A DNA stretch of 64,000 nt from Thiococcus pfennigii. Its GTDB lineage: Bacteria > Pseudomonadota > Gammaproteobacteria > Chromatiales > Chromatiaceae. The notes beneath the pieces are model-generated. The model had not been told where the DNA came from and did not search any database. It was given only the letters and a program-made list of their open reading frames with translations. The position numbers were made by a program, and so were the translations under genes. The stretch is taken from positions 17,190 to 81,189 of the forward strand of contig NZ_NRRW01000015.1 in the NCBI RefSeq assembly GCF_016583835.1, written 5' to 3'. Positions 1 through 8,944 of the stretch are shown piece by piece (the stretch's first letter is position 1; the number at the start of each line of letters is the position of its first letter).

Positions 1-1
1 G

Positions 2-535
<534 letters not shown>

Positions 536-548
536 GGAGCCATCGCCA

Positions 549-1190
549 GTGCACATCGACGCGCCGCTGACCATCGCGCTGCCCAAGGGGCGCATCTTCG
601 ACGACACCCTGCCGCTGCTCGCCCGCACCGGGATCGAGCCGCTCGACGACCCGCAGACCAGCCGCAAGCTGATCCTCGAGACCAACCGTCCGCAGGTGAA
701 GCTGGTGCTGATCCGCGCGAGCGACGTGCCGACCTACGTCCAGTACGGGGCCGCCGACCTCGGCGTGGTCGGCAAGGACGTGCTGATGGAGCACGGCGGT
801 GAGGGCCTCTACGAACCGCTCGATCTGGGCATCGCGCGTTGCCGGCTGATGGTCGCCGGGATCCCGGGGGCCGGCCTCGGCCCGGGCCGTCTGCGCATCG
901 CCACCAAGTTCGTGCACAGCGCCGAGCGCCATTTCGCCGCCCAGGGCAAGCAGGTCGAGATCATCAAACTCTACGGCTCGATGGAGTTGGCCCCGCTGGT
1001 CGGTCTCTCCGACCTCATCGTCGACCTGGTCGAGAGCGGCAACACCCTGAAGGCCAACGGCCTGGTGCCCCTCGAGCACATCGCCGACATCAGCGCCCGG
1101 CTGGTCATCAACAAGGCGTCGTGGAAGACCAAGCACGCCTCGGTGACGGCCCTCCTCGAGGCCCTGCGCGGGGCCGTGGCCGCCGCCTGA
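549..1190 (+). CDS. hisG: ATP phosphoribosyltransferase catalytic subunit, short form
   Basis: HisG condenses ATP with PRPP in the first step of histidine biosynthesis. The protein starts [16 protein letters not shown] and is 213 residues long, the short form that lacks the C-terminal regulatory domain and needs HisZ as partner; no hisZ lies in this window. The GTG start at 549 is chosen because GAGGAGC lies 8 bases upstream and homologs begin just before LTIALPKGR; an upstream in-frame ATG at 474 lies inside murA. Conserved signatures are LPKGRI, the [10 protein letters not shown] segment and the phosphate-binding run [18 protein letters not shown]. It lies between murA and hisD and is probably co-transcribed with both. 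Confidence 0.95.
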   Translation: MHIDAPLTIALPKGRIFDDTLPLLARTGIEPLDDPQTSRKLILETNRPQVKLVLIRASDVPTYVQYGAADLGVVGKDVLMEHGGEGLYEPLDLGIARCRLMVAGIPGAGLGPGRLRIATKFVHSAERHFAAQGKQVEIIKLYGSMELAPLVGLSDLIVDLVESGNTLKANGLVPLEHIADISARLVINKASWKTKHASVTALLEALRGAVAAA

Positions 1191-1306
1191 ACCCCGGCGC
1201 TCGGCACCGACGCCGGTTGGTCCCGTCGCGCCGGGCGATTACCATTGGCCCATTCAGCAGATCGATCGCGCCGTGCCGCGAGGCGTGGGGCGAGGGAGTA
1301 GCAACC

Positions 1307-2626
1307 GTGGCAGAGATCAGGCGACTTTCCACCGAGGAGGCGGACTTCGACCGGCGCCTCGAGGCCTTGCTGGCCTGGGAGTCGGTCTCCAATCAGCAGG
1401 TCCAGGACACCGTCAACACCATCCTCGCGGCGGTCCAAGAGCGCGGCGATCAGGCCCTGCTCGACTACACGGCCCGCTTCGACGGCTGGGAGCCGGAGCA
1501 GCCGGGCGACCTGGAGATCCCGCGGGCGCGCCTCGAGCAGGCCTGGCAAGGGATCCCGGCCGAGCAGCGCGACGCCCTGGCCGTAGCCGCCGAGCGCATC
1601 CGCGCCTACGCCGAGCACCAGAGGCTCGAGAGCTGGCACTACGAGGAGGCCGACGGGACGCTCCTCGGCCAGCAGGTCACGCCACTCGATCGGGTCGGTC
1701 TCTACGTCCCCGGCGGCAAGGCCGCCTATCCCTCGTCGGTGCTGATGAATGCGATCCCGGCCAAGGTCGCCGGCGTCGCCGAACTCGTGATGGTCGTGCC
1801 GACGCCCGGCGGCGACCTCAACGAGCTGGTCCTGGCCGCGGCCCACGTCGCCGGGGTCGACCGCGCCTTCGCCGTCGGCGGTGCTCAGGCGGTCGCGGCC
1901 CTGGCCTACGGCACGGCCACGGTCCCGGCCGTCGACAAGATCGTCGGTCCCGGCAACATCTTCGTCGCGACGGCCAAGCGGGCCGTCTTCGGCCGGGTCG
2001 GCATCGACATGATCGCCGGCCCCTCGGAGATCCTGATCCTCTGCGACGGCGAGACGGATCCGGACTGGATCGCGATGGACCTCTTCTCGCAGGCCGAGCA
2101 CGACGAGGATGCCCAGTCGATCCTCGTCGCCTGGGCCCCGGCCTTCCTCGATCGCGTCGCGGCCAGCATCGATCGGCTGTTGCCGACGATGGAGCGCCAG
2201 GGCGTCATCGCCACGGCGCTGCGCGAGCGCGGCGCGCTGATCCTGGCGCGCGACCTCGACGAGGCCGTCGGCCTGGCCAACCGCATCGCCCCGGAGCACC
2301 TGGAGCTCTCGCTCGCCGACCCGCAGCCGGTCGCCGCGCGTATCCGCCACGCCGGGGCGATCTTCATGGGCCGCCACACGGCCGAGGCGATCGGCGACTA
2401 CTGCGCCGGCCCGAACCACGTCCTGCCGACCTCGGGCACGGCCCGCTTCTCCTCGCCGCTCGGGGTCTACGACTTCCAGAAGCGCTCTAGCCTGATCATG
2501 GCCTCGCCGGGCGGCGCCGCGACGTTGGGCCGTGCCGCCTCGCTGCTCGCCCGCGGCGAGGGCCTCACGGCCCATGCCCGCTCGGCCGAATACCGGGTGG
2601 CGGGCGACGACGGCGCGGCGCCGTAG
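1307..2626 (+). CDS. hisD: histidinol dehydrogenase
   Basis: HisD catalyses the last two steps of histidine synthesis, oxidising histidinol to histidine with NAD and a zinc ion. The 439-residue product matches the usual family length. Family signatures are [30 protein letters not shown], the zinc and catalytic region QAEHDEDAQ, the IAPEHLEL block and [13 protein letters not shown]. The start is the GTG at 1307 ([11 protein letters not shown]), preceded by GGGAG about 8 bases upstream; longer in-frame versions run back into hisG and are not supported. The gap to hisG is 116 bp and hisC follows after 9 bp. Confidence 0.95.
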   Translation: MAEIRRLSTEEADFDRRLEALLAWESVSNQQVQDTVNTILAAVQERGDQALLDYTARFDGWEPEQPGDLEIPRARLEQAWQGIPAEQRDALAVAAERIRAYAEHQRLESWHYEEADGTLLGQQVTPLDRVGLYVPGGKAAYPSSVLMNAIPAKVAGVAELVMVVPTPGGDLNELVLAAAHVAGVDRAFAVGGAQAVAALAYGTATVPAVDKIVGPGNIFVATAKRAVFGRVGIDMIAGPSEILILCDGETDPDWIAMDLFSQAEHDEDAQSILVAWAPAFLDRVAASIDRLLPTMERQGVIATALRERGALILARDLDEAVGLANRIAPEHLELSLADPQPVAARIRHAGAIFMGRHTAEAIGDYCAGPNHVLPTSGTARFSSPLGVYDFQKRSSLIMASPGGAATLGRAASLLARGEGLTAHARSAEYRVAGDDGAAP

Positions 2627-2635
2627 GAGGAGATC

Positions 2636-3721
2636 ATGTCCGATCTGATCGAGCGCTGGATCCGCCCCGAGATCCGCGCGATCTCCGCCTACCATGTCCC
2701 GAAGGCCGCCGGGCTCATCAAGCTCGATGCGATGGAAAACCCCTATCCGTGGCCCGAGGCGGCGCGTGCCGAATGGCTGGAGGTGCTGCGTCGCGCCGAG
2801 GTCAATCTCTATCCCGACCCGCGCGGCACGGAGCTCCAGGCGGACCTTCGCGCGGCGATGGGGATCCCGCCCGAGATGGGGCTGCTGCTCGGCAACGGCT
2901 CCGACGAGCTGATCCAGATGCTCGCGCTGGCGGTCGCCGCCCCGGGGCGGACGATTCTGGCCATGGAGCCGGGCTTCGTCATGTACCGGATGATCGGGCG
3001 GTTGGCCGGCATGGACTACGTCGGCGTGCCGCTGCGCGCCGCCGACTTCTCGCTCGACCTGCCGGCGGTACTCGAGGCGATCGAGGCGACGGCCCCGGCC
3101 CTGGTCTTCATCGCCTACCCGAACAACCCGACCGGCAACCTCTTCGCGCCCGAGGCGATCGAACGGATCATCGCCGCGGCCCCGGGGCTCGTCATCGTCG
3201 ACGAGGCCTACGCCCCCTTCACCGACGCGAGCTTCATGCCGCGTCTCGGCGAGTGGCCGAACCTGCTCGTGATGCGCACCGTCTCGAAGATGGGCCTGGC
3301 TGGACTGCGCCTTGGCTACCTCGCCGGCCCGCCGGCCCTGCTCGCCGAGATCGACAAGGTGCGGCTGCCCTACAACGTGAACGTCCTGACGCAGGTGAGC
3401 GCCGCGCTGGCGATGCGCCACCGCGCCCTGTTCGATGAACAGTGCCGGGCGATCCGCGCCGAACGGGCGAGCCTGATGGCCGCGTTGACGGCCATGGAGG
3501 GCGTGCAGCCCTTCGCGAGCGAGGCCAACTTCATCCTGATCCGCCTGCCCGAGGGGCGCGCGGCCCAGGTCTTCGCGGCCATCGGGGCGCGCGGCATCCT
3601 GGTCAAGAATCTCGACGGCGCCCACCCGCAGCTCGCCGACTGCCTGCGGGTGACGGTCGGCCGCCCGGAGGAGAACCGGGCCTTCCTCGCGGCCCTGGCC
3701 GCGGCGTTGGCGGAGGCCTGA
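2636..3721 (+). CDS. hisC: histidinol-phosphate aminotransferase
   Basis: HisC is a PLP-dependent fold-type I aminotransferase that converts imidazole acetol phosphate to histidinol phosphate. The 361-residue protein carries the class II aminotransferase signatures: LLLGNGSDELI near the N-terminus, YPNNPTGN, IVDEAYAPF, and the PLP-lysine motif RTVSKMGLAGLRLGY. The ATG is preceded by a strong GGAGGAG. It is the third gene of the hisGDC run and overlaps none of its neighbours. The next gene, thx, begins 96 bp downstream. Confidence 0.95.
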   Translation: MSDLIERWIRPEIRAISAYHVPKAAGLIKLDAMENPYPWPEAARAEWLEVLRRAEVNLYPDPRGTELQADLRAAMGIPPEMGLLLGNGSDELIQMLALAVAAPGRTILAMEPGFVMYRMIGRLAGMDYVGVPLRAADFSLDLPAVLEAIEATAPALVFIAYPNNPTGNLFAPEAIERIIAAAPGLVIVDEAYAPFTDASFMPRLGEWPNLLVMRTVSKMGLAGLRLGYLAGPPALLAEIDKVRLPYNVNVLTQVSAALAMRHRALFDEQCRAIRAERASLMAALTAMEGVQPFASEANFILIRLPEGRAAQVFAAIGARGILVKNLDGAHPQLADCLRVTVGRPEENRAFLAALAAALAEA

Positions 3722-3817
3722 GCCCTGACGCGACCGCCGGCACTGGGTACGGCGCTCCTTGCGTCGCGCACCCGGCGCCCCGATTTCGACCGCGATGAGT
3801 GAACAGGAGGTCTTTCG

Positions 3818-3913
3818 ATGGCAAAAGGTGACAAGCGAACCCGTCGCGGCAAGATCAACAATGGCAGCTACGGCAAGACCCGACCGCACAAGGGCGGCGG
3901 CAAGAAGGGCTGA
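3818..3913 (+). CDS. small ribosomal protein Thx (bTHX)
   Basis: This is a 31-residue, highly basic peptide starting MAKGDKRTRRGKI and ending KTRPHKGGGKKG. It matches the Thx family first seen in the Thermus 30S subunit, whose members share the GKGDRRTRRGKI...G.YGK.RP pattern and sit in the head of the small subunit. AGGAGG ends 7 bases before the ATG, a near-ideal ribosome binding site. It stands alone between hisC and a lipoprotein gene. Such short genes are often missed by gene callers. The family match is clear from sequence; presence in the ribosome of this organism is inferred. Confidence 0.88.
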   Translation: MAKGDKRTRRGKINNGSYGKTRPHKGGGKKG

Positions 3914-3950
3914 TGGGGTGTCGACCCGCCGTCTGCCGAGGCAAGGACCG

Positions 3951-4388
3951 ATGAATGCGAAACCCCGCCCATGGCCCCTGCGTGGCGCGGCCCTCGCCGT
4001 CGCCCTGTTCGCGGCCGGCTGTGCCAGCAGCGCCCAGCGTCCGGTCCTGTATCCGAACGACCACTACGACAGGGTCGGGGCCGGCGTCGCGCAACAGGAC
4101 ATCGACGACTGCATGGGACAGGCGCAGGCCTTCGGCGCCGACGCCGGCCGCGGCCAGGCGGTCGCCGGCAGCACCCTGACCGGGGCGCTGATCGGCGGGG
4201 CCACGGCCGGGGCCTGGGGGGCGGTACGCGGCGATGCCGCCGAACGCGCCCTGGCCGGCGCGGCGGCCGGCGGCGCCGGCGGCCTGACCCGCGGTGCGCT
4301 CAATGCCGGCCGGCCCTCCTCGACCTTCCGCAACTTCGTCCAGCGCTGCCTCGGCGAGCGCGGCTACGACGTGATCGGCTGGCGCTGA
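3951..4388 (+). CDS. glycine-zipper outer-membrane-type lipoprotein
   Basis: The product is 145 residues. It has a signal peptide with a type II lipobox (LFAAGCAS), so mature lipidation at the Cys near residue 26 is expected, with export to the periplasm and anchoring in a membrane. The centre is glycine/alanine-rich (GALIGGATAGAWGAV and AAAGGAGGLTRGALNAG), as in glycine-zipper proteins that pack transmembrane helices. Two cysteines flank this zone (DDCMGQAQ and QRCLGERGYDVIGW), suggesting a disulfide in the periplasm. The ATG at 3951 is chosen because the signal peptide begins there. The specific role is unknown; a structural envelope lipoprotein is the best guess. Confidence 0.75.
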   Translation: MNAKPRPWPLRGAALAVALFAAGCASSAQRPVLYPNDHYDRVGAGVAQQDIDDCMGQAQAFGADAGRGQAVAGSTLTGALIGGATAGAWGAVRGDAAERALAGAAAGGAGGLTRGALNAGRPSSTFRNFVQRCLGERGYDVIGWR

Positions 4389-4648
4389 GGATAGGGCCTA
4401 GTGCAAGACGGCGGAATTCCCGAGACTGCGCGTCGCTGCCTGCAACCCCCGCGTGGCGCGTGGCAGGAGCCCGCTTGCGGGCGATCTTTGCCGCCGCGTG
4501 CGAGCTGCTCGCTCGCAAGCGGGCTCCTACGGTGCTCGGATTCCTAGGATGACATGAAAGCGCGGCCTCGGTATTTCTGAGGCGAGACACTAGGCGGGTC
4601 TGTCCCTGAGGTATCCCCACAAATCGGCCTCGACGGCGAGTCGGTACG

Positions 4649-5031
4649 CACTGGGAGCGCCGGCTCTCAGCCGGCTTCGCGCGCGGGGGCTCGATGACCC
4701 CGGCGCGCGACCTTCGGCGCTGGAGCCAGGAGATCACCCATAAGCGACAACTCAAAAACAAGCGGCGCATTTTCTTCAAACTACGAAACACGCGAAACAC
4801 GCGAAACACGCGAAAAGGCGGAATATACGCGGGATCATCTGCCGTGTTTCGCGACTTTCGTGCATTTCGTAGGTTCTTGTCTTCCGCGTGCTTGTGTCGG
4901 TTGTTTCTGCATCGTTCCTATGCGCCGCTGGATGCCCGCTGCGCACGTGCCCTTCTACCGGCCCAGACGTCGCCGACGCGGCATCGAGCCGCGACGGCGA
5001 CGAGCCGGCTGGAAAGCCGGCGCTCCCAGTG
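4649..5031. repeat. inverted pair of a CACTGGGAGCGCCGGCT repeat
   Basis: CACTGGGAGCGCCGGCT begins at 4649 and its inverse, AGCCGGCGCTCCCAGTG, ends at 5031. Each arm also carries a GCCGGC inner palindrome. The two arms face each other across a family-A element, so this looks like a REP-type doublet into which, or around which, other repeats accumulated. Confidence 0.65.
4742..4920 (+). repeat. dispersed repeat family A, copy 1
   Basis: Copy 1 of a roughly 170-bp element also found at 6814, 48990 and 54845. Order: an ACAAGCGGCGCAT block, CTACGAAA, three GAAACACGC units, GGCGGAATATACGCG, a TTTCGCGACTTTCG block, ATTTCGTAG, then a TGTCTTCCGCGTGCTTG block and TTGTTTCTGCATCGTTCC. CTACGAAA and TTTCGTAG form inverted inner ends. 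No open reading frame is conserved between copies, so it is non-coding. Confidence 0.8.
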
Positions 5032-5087
5032 AGCCGCGCGACGGCGAGATGGCTCGGATCGCGAGGGCCGGCTGCCGTCGCTAAGTC

Positions 5088-5301
5088 GTAACTTCTCAAT
5101 AAGTCATGGCAACCATGAAAACAATGACTTGAAGGTGCTGGCGACTGCGTCCGTGCGCCTCGCCGCTCCTCATTCGCGGTCGATCCTGACTACAAGTCAT
5201 TGATTCTTCGTCTGCGCTCTCGCTCGACGTGAGACTAGGAGCGCGATTTCTGACTTGCAAGCCATTGATTCTAAATCCGCCACGGGTTATTGAGAAGTTA
5301 C
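5088..5301. mobile_element. 214-bp MITE with IS66-like ends and 8-bp target duplication
   Basis: Perfect 15-bp terminal inverted repeats, GTAACTTCTCAATAA at 5088-5102 and TTATTGAGAAGTTAC at 5287-5301, are flanked by an exact 8-bp direct repeat GCTAAGTC at 5080-5087 and 5302-5309. This is the signature of a transposed non-autonomous element. Ends starting GTAA and 8-bp duplications are typical of the IS66 family, so an IS66-related transposase is the likely mobiliser; that link is inference. The interior has no gene but contains internal copies of CAAGTCATTGATTCT and CAAGCCATTGATTCT. Confidence 0.85.
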
Positions 5302-5370
5302 GCTAAGTCGACCTAAGCCACTGCGGTTTAGGCCTTTTATCCGTGGATACCTCAGGGTCGGTCCTCGGTG

Positions 5371-6207
5371 TCAGCGGATCCCGTCGAGGAACTCGGTCAC
5401 CGACGCCTCCAGCCCGATCTCCCCCGCCAACACCGCGTCCTGATAGCGCCTGATCCAGTGCGGCATCAGGACTCGTGCCTCCTGCCACTCGACCAACAGG
5501 ATCCGCGCCAGCGGTCCGCCCTCGGCAAGGAAGCCCGAGTCGTGGAAGTCCCGCTCGGCGCGCGCGCGATCGTAGGCGAGCCGGCGGATCTCGGTCCGCC
5601 AACGCCCGCCGTGCAGTTCGAGACGTCCGTAACTGGCCCGCGTGTCGCCGTCGAACGGCGAGCCGACCGAGCCGACGTTGAGGATCTGCATCGCGCCGTA
5701 CCGGCGCACCAGCGGCTTGTGGGTGTGGGCGCCGACGAAGAGGGCGGTGTCCCGGGGCAGCCGCTCGGCCAGCGCCTCGTCCGGGAGGCTCGCGGAGATC
5801 CCGTCGCGATGGCCGAGCAACGAGCCGTGGGTGATGTGGACCCAACTCGCGTCGTCGCCGCCGTCGAAACAGAGGTGATCGGGCCACCAATCGAAGGCGT
5901 GCTGGAGGTCGGCGACTTGGCGGTGGGTGAAGTCGGCGAAGGCGCGCATCTCGGCGGCCACCGGCGATGGCGGGGCCTCGCGTCCGCAGCGCAGGACCCA
6001 GACCTCGTGATTGCCATTGATCGGCAGCCAGCCATGGGCGCGGCGCAGTTCCTCGAAGCGCTCGAGGCAGGCGCGGCTGCAAGGGCCGCGGTTGAGCAGA
6101 TCGCCGGCCATCACGACCAGGTCGGGACGCCAGGCGAGGATGTCGTCCGCGGCGACTTCGAGCGCCGGCAGATTGGCTTGAACGTCGGAAAAGACAGCAA
6201 CCTTCAT
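5371..6207 (-). CDS. metallophosphoesterase, calcineurin-like
   Basis: A 278-residue cytoplasmic phosphoesterase of the YfcE/MJ0936-like class. It starts MKVAVFSDVQANLPAL and shows the metal-ligand series FSDVQAN, MAGDLLNRGP, INGNHEVWV, HITHGSL and GAHTHKPL, ending with the NVGSVGSPFDGD strand typical of this class. These residues bind two divalent metals for phosphomonoester or diester hydrolysis; the natural substrate cannot be told. The ATG at 6207 is chosen because homologs start there; the reading frame is open further upstream. It is divergent from the gene at 6352 and its 3' end faces the repeat block. Confidence 0.88.
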   Translation of the reverse strand: MKVAVFSDVQANLPALEVAADDILAWRPDLVVMAGDLLNRGPCSRACLERFEELRRAHGWLPINGNHEVWVLRCGREAPPSPVAAEMRAFADFTHRQVADLQHAFDWWPDHLCFDGGDDASWVHITHGSLLGHRDGISASLPDEALAERLPRDTALFVGAHTHKPLVRRYGAMQILNVGSVGSPFDGDTRASYGRLELHGGRWRTEIRRLAYDRARAERDFHDSGFLAEGGPLARILLVEWQEARVLMPHWIRRYQDAVLAGEIGLEASVTEFLDGIR

Positions 6208-6351
6208 CGTGTCGTCTGCGTCGTTGGCGAATCGGTGGGCATGGGCACCCACGCCCGGGTTGTCGCGAGCGCCGCCGATGGCGCATGATCTCACGTTTTC
6301 TCGGCCGGTGTCCGCGGACATCGGCCGCCTGAACTCCGACCGAGGACACCG

Positions 6352-6813
6352 ATGAGCCAAGAGGACGCGCTCGTGGGACCGGACTGGGACTCCCCGGTCC
6401 AGGTCACGCTGACGCCCGCGCTGATGATCCATGCCCTGATGTCGACGGCCACCGCCGTGCACACGGCGTGGGAGTCCTGCATCGACGAGGGCCTCGTGGT
6501 GTCGAGCCTGGTCGCGATGGACGACGGGCCTGGGCACTATGTGCGGCTCGCCGAACAAGAATACGACGATGACAACGACCCGGAGACCGCCTGGCACGAC
6601 TGGACGCTGGAGATTCGCATCGGTCGCGTCCTGACCACCGGCCACTGGCAGGTGCCGGTCGGCGGCGCCCTGCTCGAATGGGAATGGCACGCCCGCGAGG
6701 CCGAGCAGGCCTTCGAGCGGGCCTGCGTGTTGCTCGGCCGGCGGGTCGGTCGCGGGTTGACCGTCGTCGAACCGCAGCCGAGCGCCGTGCCGGCGCGCTC
6801 GACTCGACACTGA
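6352..6813 (+). CDS. hypothetical protein
   Basis: A 153-residue acidic protein that I do not recognise. The start ATG is preceded by a weak GAGGACACC. The sequence has an N-terminal half with SPVQVTLTPALMIHALMSTA, a strongly acidic LAEQEYDDDNDPETAWHDW run and a C-terminal helix-rich part with WEWHAREAEQAFERAC. No signal peptide or membrane segment is visible. It is divergent from the phosphoesterase with a 144-bp shared promoter region. A family-A repeat begins at its stop codon. Codon usage resembles its neighbours, so it is likely real. Confidence 0.6.
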   Translation: MSQEDALVGPDWDSPVQVTLTPALMIHALMSTATAVHTAWESCIDEGLVVSSLVAMDDGPGHYVRLAEQEYDDDNDPETAWHDWTLEIRIGRVLTTGHWQVPVGGALLEWEWHAREAEQAFERACVLLGRRVGRGLTVVEPQPSAVPARSTRH

Positions 6814-6930
6814 GGAACGATGCTGAAACAACCGACACGAGGACGACAAGAAACGACGACATACGCGAAAGTCGCGAAAAAATGCACATGATCTGCTGTC
6901 TACTGGGCCTTTTCGCGTATTTCGCGAGCC
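6814..6930 (-). repeat. dispersed repeat family A, copy 2 (shortened)
   Basis: Inverse orientation relative to copy 1. GGAACGATGCTGAAACAACC matches the inverse of the TTGTTTCTGCATCGTTCC end, followed by CGCGAAAGTCGCGAAAAAA and CCTTTTCGCGTATTTCGCGAG. Only one GAAACACGC-like unit remains and the distal ACAAGCGGCGCAT block is missing. It starts directly at the stop codon of the preceding gene. Confidence 0.7.
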
Positions 6931-6933
6931 CGT

Positions 6934-7070
6934 GGTCGGGTTAGGCGCGCCGGCACGGCCGTCTAGGGAAAACGAAGGATTGCGCGCGCCGTAACCCGAC
7001 AGCGGCCTTGCCGGGAGCCGCGTTGCCGGCTGTCGGGTTACGCCCCGAAGGGCTAACCCGACCTACGGCC
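6934..7070. repeat. REP family C copy
   Basis: GGTCGGGTTAGGCGCGCCGG and, later, GGCTGTCGGGTTACGCCCC followed by GGGGCTAACCCGACCTAC. The second half is a GTAG-type REP read on the minus strand: GTAG followed by a GTCGGGTTA...TAACCCGAC hairpin. Together with copy A2 it fills the 383 bp between the genes at 6813 and 7197; nothing else is seen there. Confidence 0.8.
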
Positions 7071-7196
7071 GCGGCGCCGTATGAGGGGGTCGGGTCCGGT
7101 TGTTCTTGACGCGTCGCTGCGCGGTCGCGGGCTTGCGTTCGTCACGGCCTTCGGCCAGAGTGGCGGGCATCGCAGTCACTGTCCGCGGAGGCTCGC

Positions 7197-7478
7197 ATGA
7201 AGGTTTCGGTCGATGTCGATATCACCCCCGAGGAACTGCGCAAGCTCTTCGGGTTGCCCGACGTCGAGGGCTTTCAGCGCCAGTTGATGGAGGACCTGCG
7301 CGAGCGCATCGCCTCCGGCGCCGAGGGCTACGACCCAGTCAAGCTCTTCCAGCCCTACATCAGCGGCTCGCTCGCCTCCTGGGACCTGTTCCAGAAGTTT
7401 CTCCTCAACGCGGCGAGCGCCGCGACCACCAGCGCGGACACCGCCGCCAAGGCGACGAAGACCACGACGCGCAAATAG
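7197..7478 (+). CDS. DUF6489 family protein
   Basis: A 93-residue protein starting MKVSVDVDITPEELRKLFGLPDVEGFQ, the N-terminal pattern of the DUF6489 family found in proteobacteria. The body is predicted helical and amphipathic; the tail is Ala/Thr/Lys-rich (SADTAAKATKTTTRK) as in some phasin-like proteins, but a granule role is not shown. No signal peptide. GGAGG lies 7 bases before the ATG. It stands alone and is convergent with the zinc-ribbon gene downstream. Function unknown. Confidence 0.72.
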   Translation: MKVSVDVDITPEELRKLFGLPDVEGFQRQLMEDLRERIASGAEGYDPVKLFQPYISGSLASWDLFQKFLLNAASAATTSADTAAKATKTTTRK

Positions 7479-7509
7479 CCGCACGCGGGGCGGCGGGCAC
7501 CGGCGCGGG

Positions 7510-7809
7510 CTACCTGCGGAACAGGGCCTCGGCGGCCGCGCGCAGGTCCTCTCCCGGCGACGAGGTGCCGCCTTGGGGTACGCGGTCGGCGGGCTCGAAC
7601 CACTCGCAGAAGTTGGCGCGATCCTTGGCGAGGACGCGCTCGACCATCGGTTCCAGGCACTCGTTCGCCCGACCTGGGGCATAGTGGCGGCAGTTACGGC
7701 AGACGCGGGTGTCCTTGTCGCAGTCGAGACAGCGGGTCTCGCGGCCGTAGTCGACGGCGGCGAGCCGGCTTCCGCAGTGCCAACAGGTCCCGATGTAATC
7801 GGTATCCAT
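7510..7809 (-). CDS. small zinc-ribbon protein
   Basis: A 99-residue cysteine-rich protein. Three CxxC pairs occur in the first 45 residues: CWHCG, CLDCD and CRNCRHY, plus single cysteines at ECLEP and FCEWF. This arrangement would bind one or two zinc ions. Nothing identifies a catalytic role. It lies 25 bp downstream of the SDR gene on the same strand and is probably co-transcribed with it. I recognise it only as a conserved type of zinc-ribbon hypothetical protein. Confidence 0.68.
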   Translation of the reverse strand: MDTDYIGTCWHCGSRLAAVDYGRETRCLDCDKDTRVCRNCRHYAPGRANECLEPMVERVLAKDRANFCEWFEPADRVPQGGTSSPGEDLRAAAEALFRR

Positions 7810-7834
7810 CGCGAGTGTCTCCGCGCGGTCGCGC

Positions 7835-8761
7835 TCAGTCTCTCTTCAGGTAGCCCAGCGCGGCCACGTCGAAGCGCTGCGGCACGATGCCGAGCTGGGC
7901 GAAGGCGTCGCCGGAGTCGCAGACGTTGCCCTGGAGCAGCATCTGGATCTGATCGCGCGTGATCGGGAACCAGGGCCAGCGATCGAGGAGGCCGGCGACC
8001 GCCTTGATGACCACCGCCGGGGCCGGCAGCATCAGCTTGGTCTTTCCGGACGCGGCGGCAATGGTGGTCAGGATCTCCTTCCAGGTCAAGGCGGCAGGGC
8101 CGCAGAGCGGGTAGGTGGCGCCGATGGTCGCCGGCTCGCCAAGGGCGCCGGAGAAGGCCGCGGCCACGTCGCGGACGCTGACCGGGGCCAGCTGGAAGCG
8201 CCCCGCCTCGCCGATCGCCAGGCCGTCGAAGAAGAGCGGCACCGGCAGCGGGCTGTCGATGATGTCCTGCTTGAGTTGGCTGCAGAACTCCATTCGGCCG
8301 CGCGGGTCGCCGAAGATCACCGACGGGCGGAAGATGGTCCAGGCGAGATCGCTGGCCTTCAGCGCCTCCTCGGCCTCGTACTTGGTGCGCTGATACGGGG
8401 TCGCCTGGGCCTCGACGCCGTTGGCGCTCATCAGCAGGAAGCGCCCGATGCCGGCGCGCCGGGCAGCGGCGATGGTCCGCTCGACGCCGCGCAATTGGAG
8501 CTCCTCGAACGTGATGCCGTGCTCGGGGCGCTCGCGCAGGATCCCGATCAGGTAGATCACGGCCTCGCAGCCGGCCAGGCAGGCCGCCAGGGCCGCCGGG
8601 TCGGCGACGTCGCCCTCGAACACGCGGCAATGCTCCGGCTGTACGACCTTGGATCCGCTGCCTGGCCGCACCAGCAGGTGCGGAACGTGGCCGTCGGCGA
8701 CCAGGCGCTCGACCAGGTGGCTGCCGACGAATCCGGTACCGCCGATGACGCTCACGTTCAT
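7835..8761 (-). CDS. complex I NDUFA9-type NAD(P)-binding protein (atypical SDR)
   Basis: A 308-residue atypical short-chain dehydrogenase. The N-terminus MNVSVIGGTGFVGSHLVERL holds the GxxGxxG dinucleotide-binding loop. It continues with HLLVRPGS, CEAVIYLIGILRE and YQRTKYEAEEALKASDLAWTI (YxxxK replaced in context by the family's QRTKYEAE block), then FRPSVIFGDPRG. This pattern is the NDUFA9-like family, often linked to quinone or NAD(P)H metabolism in bacteria. It precedes the zinc-ribbon gene. The substrate is unknown. Confidence 0.82.
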   Translation of the reverse strand: MNVSVIGGTGFVGSHLVERLVADGHVPHLLVRPGSGSKVVQPEHCRVFEGDVADPAALAACLAGCEAVIYLIGILRERPEHGITFEELQLRGVERTIAAARRAGIGRFLLMSANGVEAQATPYQRTKYEAEEALKASDLAWTIFRPSVIFGDPRGRMEFCSQLKQDIIDSPLPVPLFFDGLAIGEAGRFQLAPVSVRDVAAAFSGALGEPATIGATYPLCGPAALTWKEILTTIAAASGKTKLMLPAPAVVIKAVAGLLDRWPWFPITRDQIQMLLQGNVCDSGDAFAQLGIVPQRFDVAALGYLKRD

Positions 8762-8944
8762 GGAGAGACTCCTGTGCTGAATAAGGGTGCGTTGCTTTCG
8801 GGACTCGGGGTCCGCGATCGCTTTTCAAGGTCCGCCTGAAGGATAGGGCAGGTGGGCTGGATGTGCCCGGCCGCGCGTCGACAGTCCGCCGCAGGCGGGT
8901 CTAAGATTCCGTGTCCAACACGAACGACGACGACGGAAACCACC

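Larger units (their letters stand above)
4604..5357. repeat. gene-free block bracketed by inverted CCCTGAGGTATCC
   Basis: CCCTGAGGTATCC at 4604-4616 is repeated in inverse orientation as GGATACCTCAGGG at 5345-5357, a perfect 13-bp pair bracketing about 750 bp. Inside lie a second inverted pair (4649 and 5004), a family-A dispersed element (4742-4920) and a MITE (5088-5301). No protein-coding gene is credible between the lipoprotein stop at 4388 and the phosphoesterase stop at 5371. The 4389-4603 stretch holds a hairpin-rich run with GAGCCCGCTTGCGGG and its inverse but no gene. Confidence 0.6.

Noticed and set aside
971..3889. 972-codon open frame on the minus strand
   Set aside because: It lies fully antisense to hisG, hisD and hisC, has low-complexity Arg/Gly/Asp composition and no family features; a by-product of high GC.
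8762..8944. SAM riboswitch before metY
   Set aside because: No known SAM-box core could be recognised in the leader.
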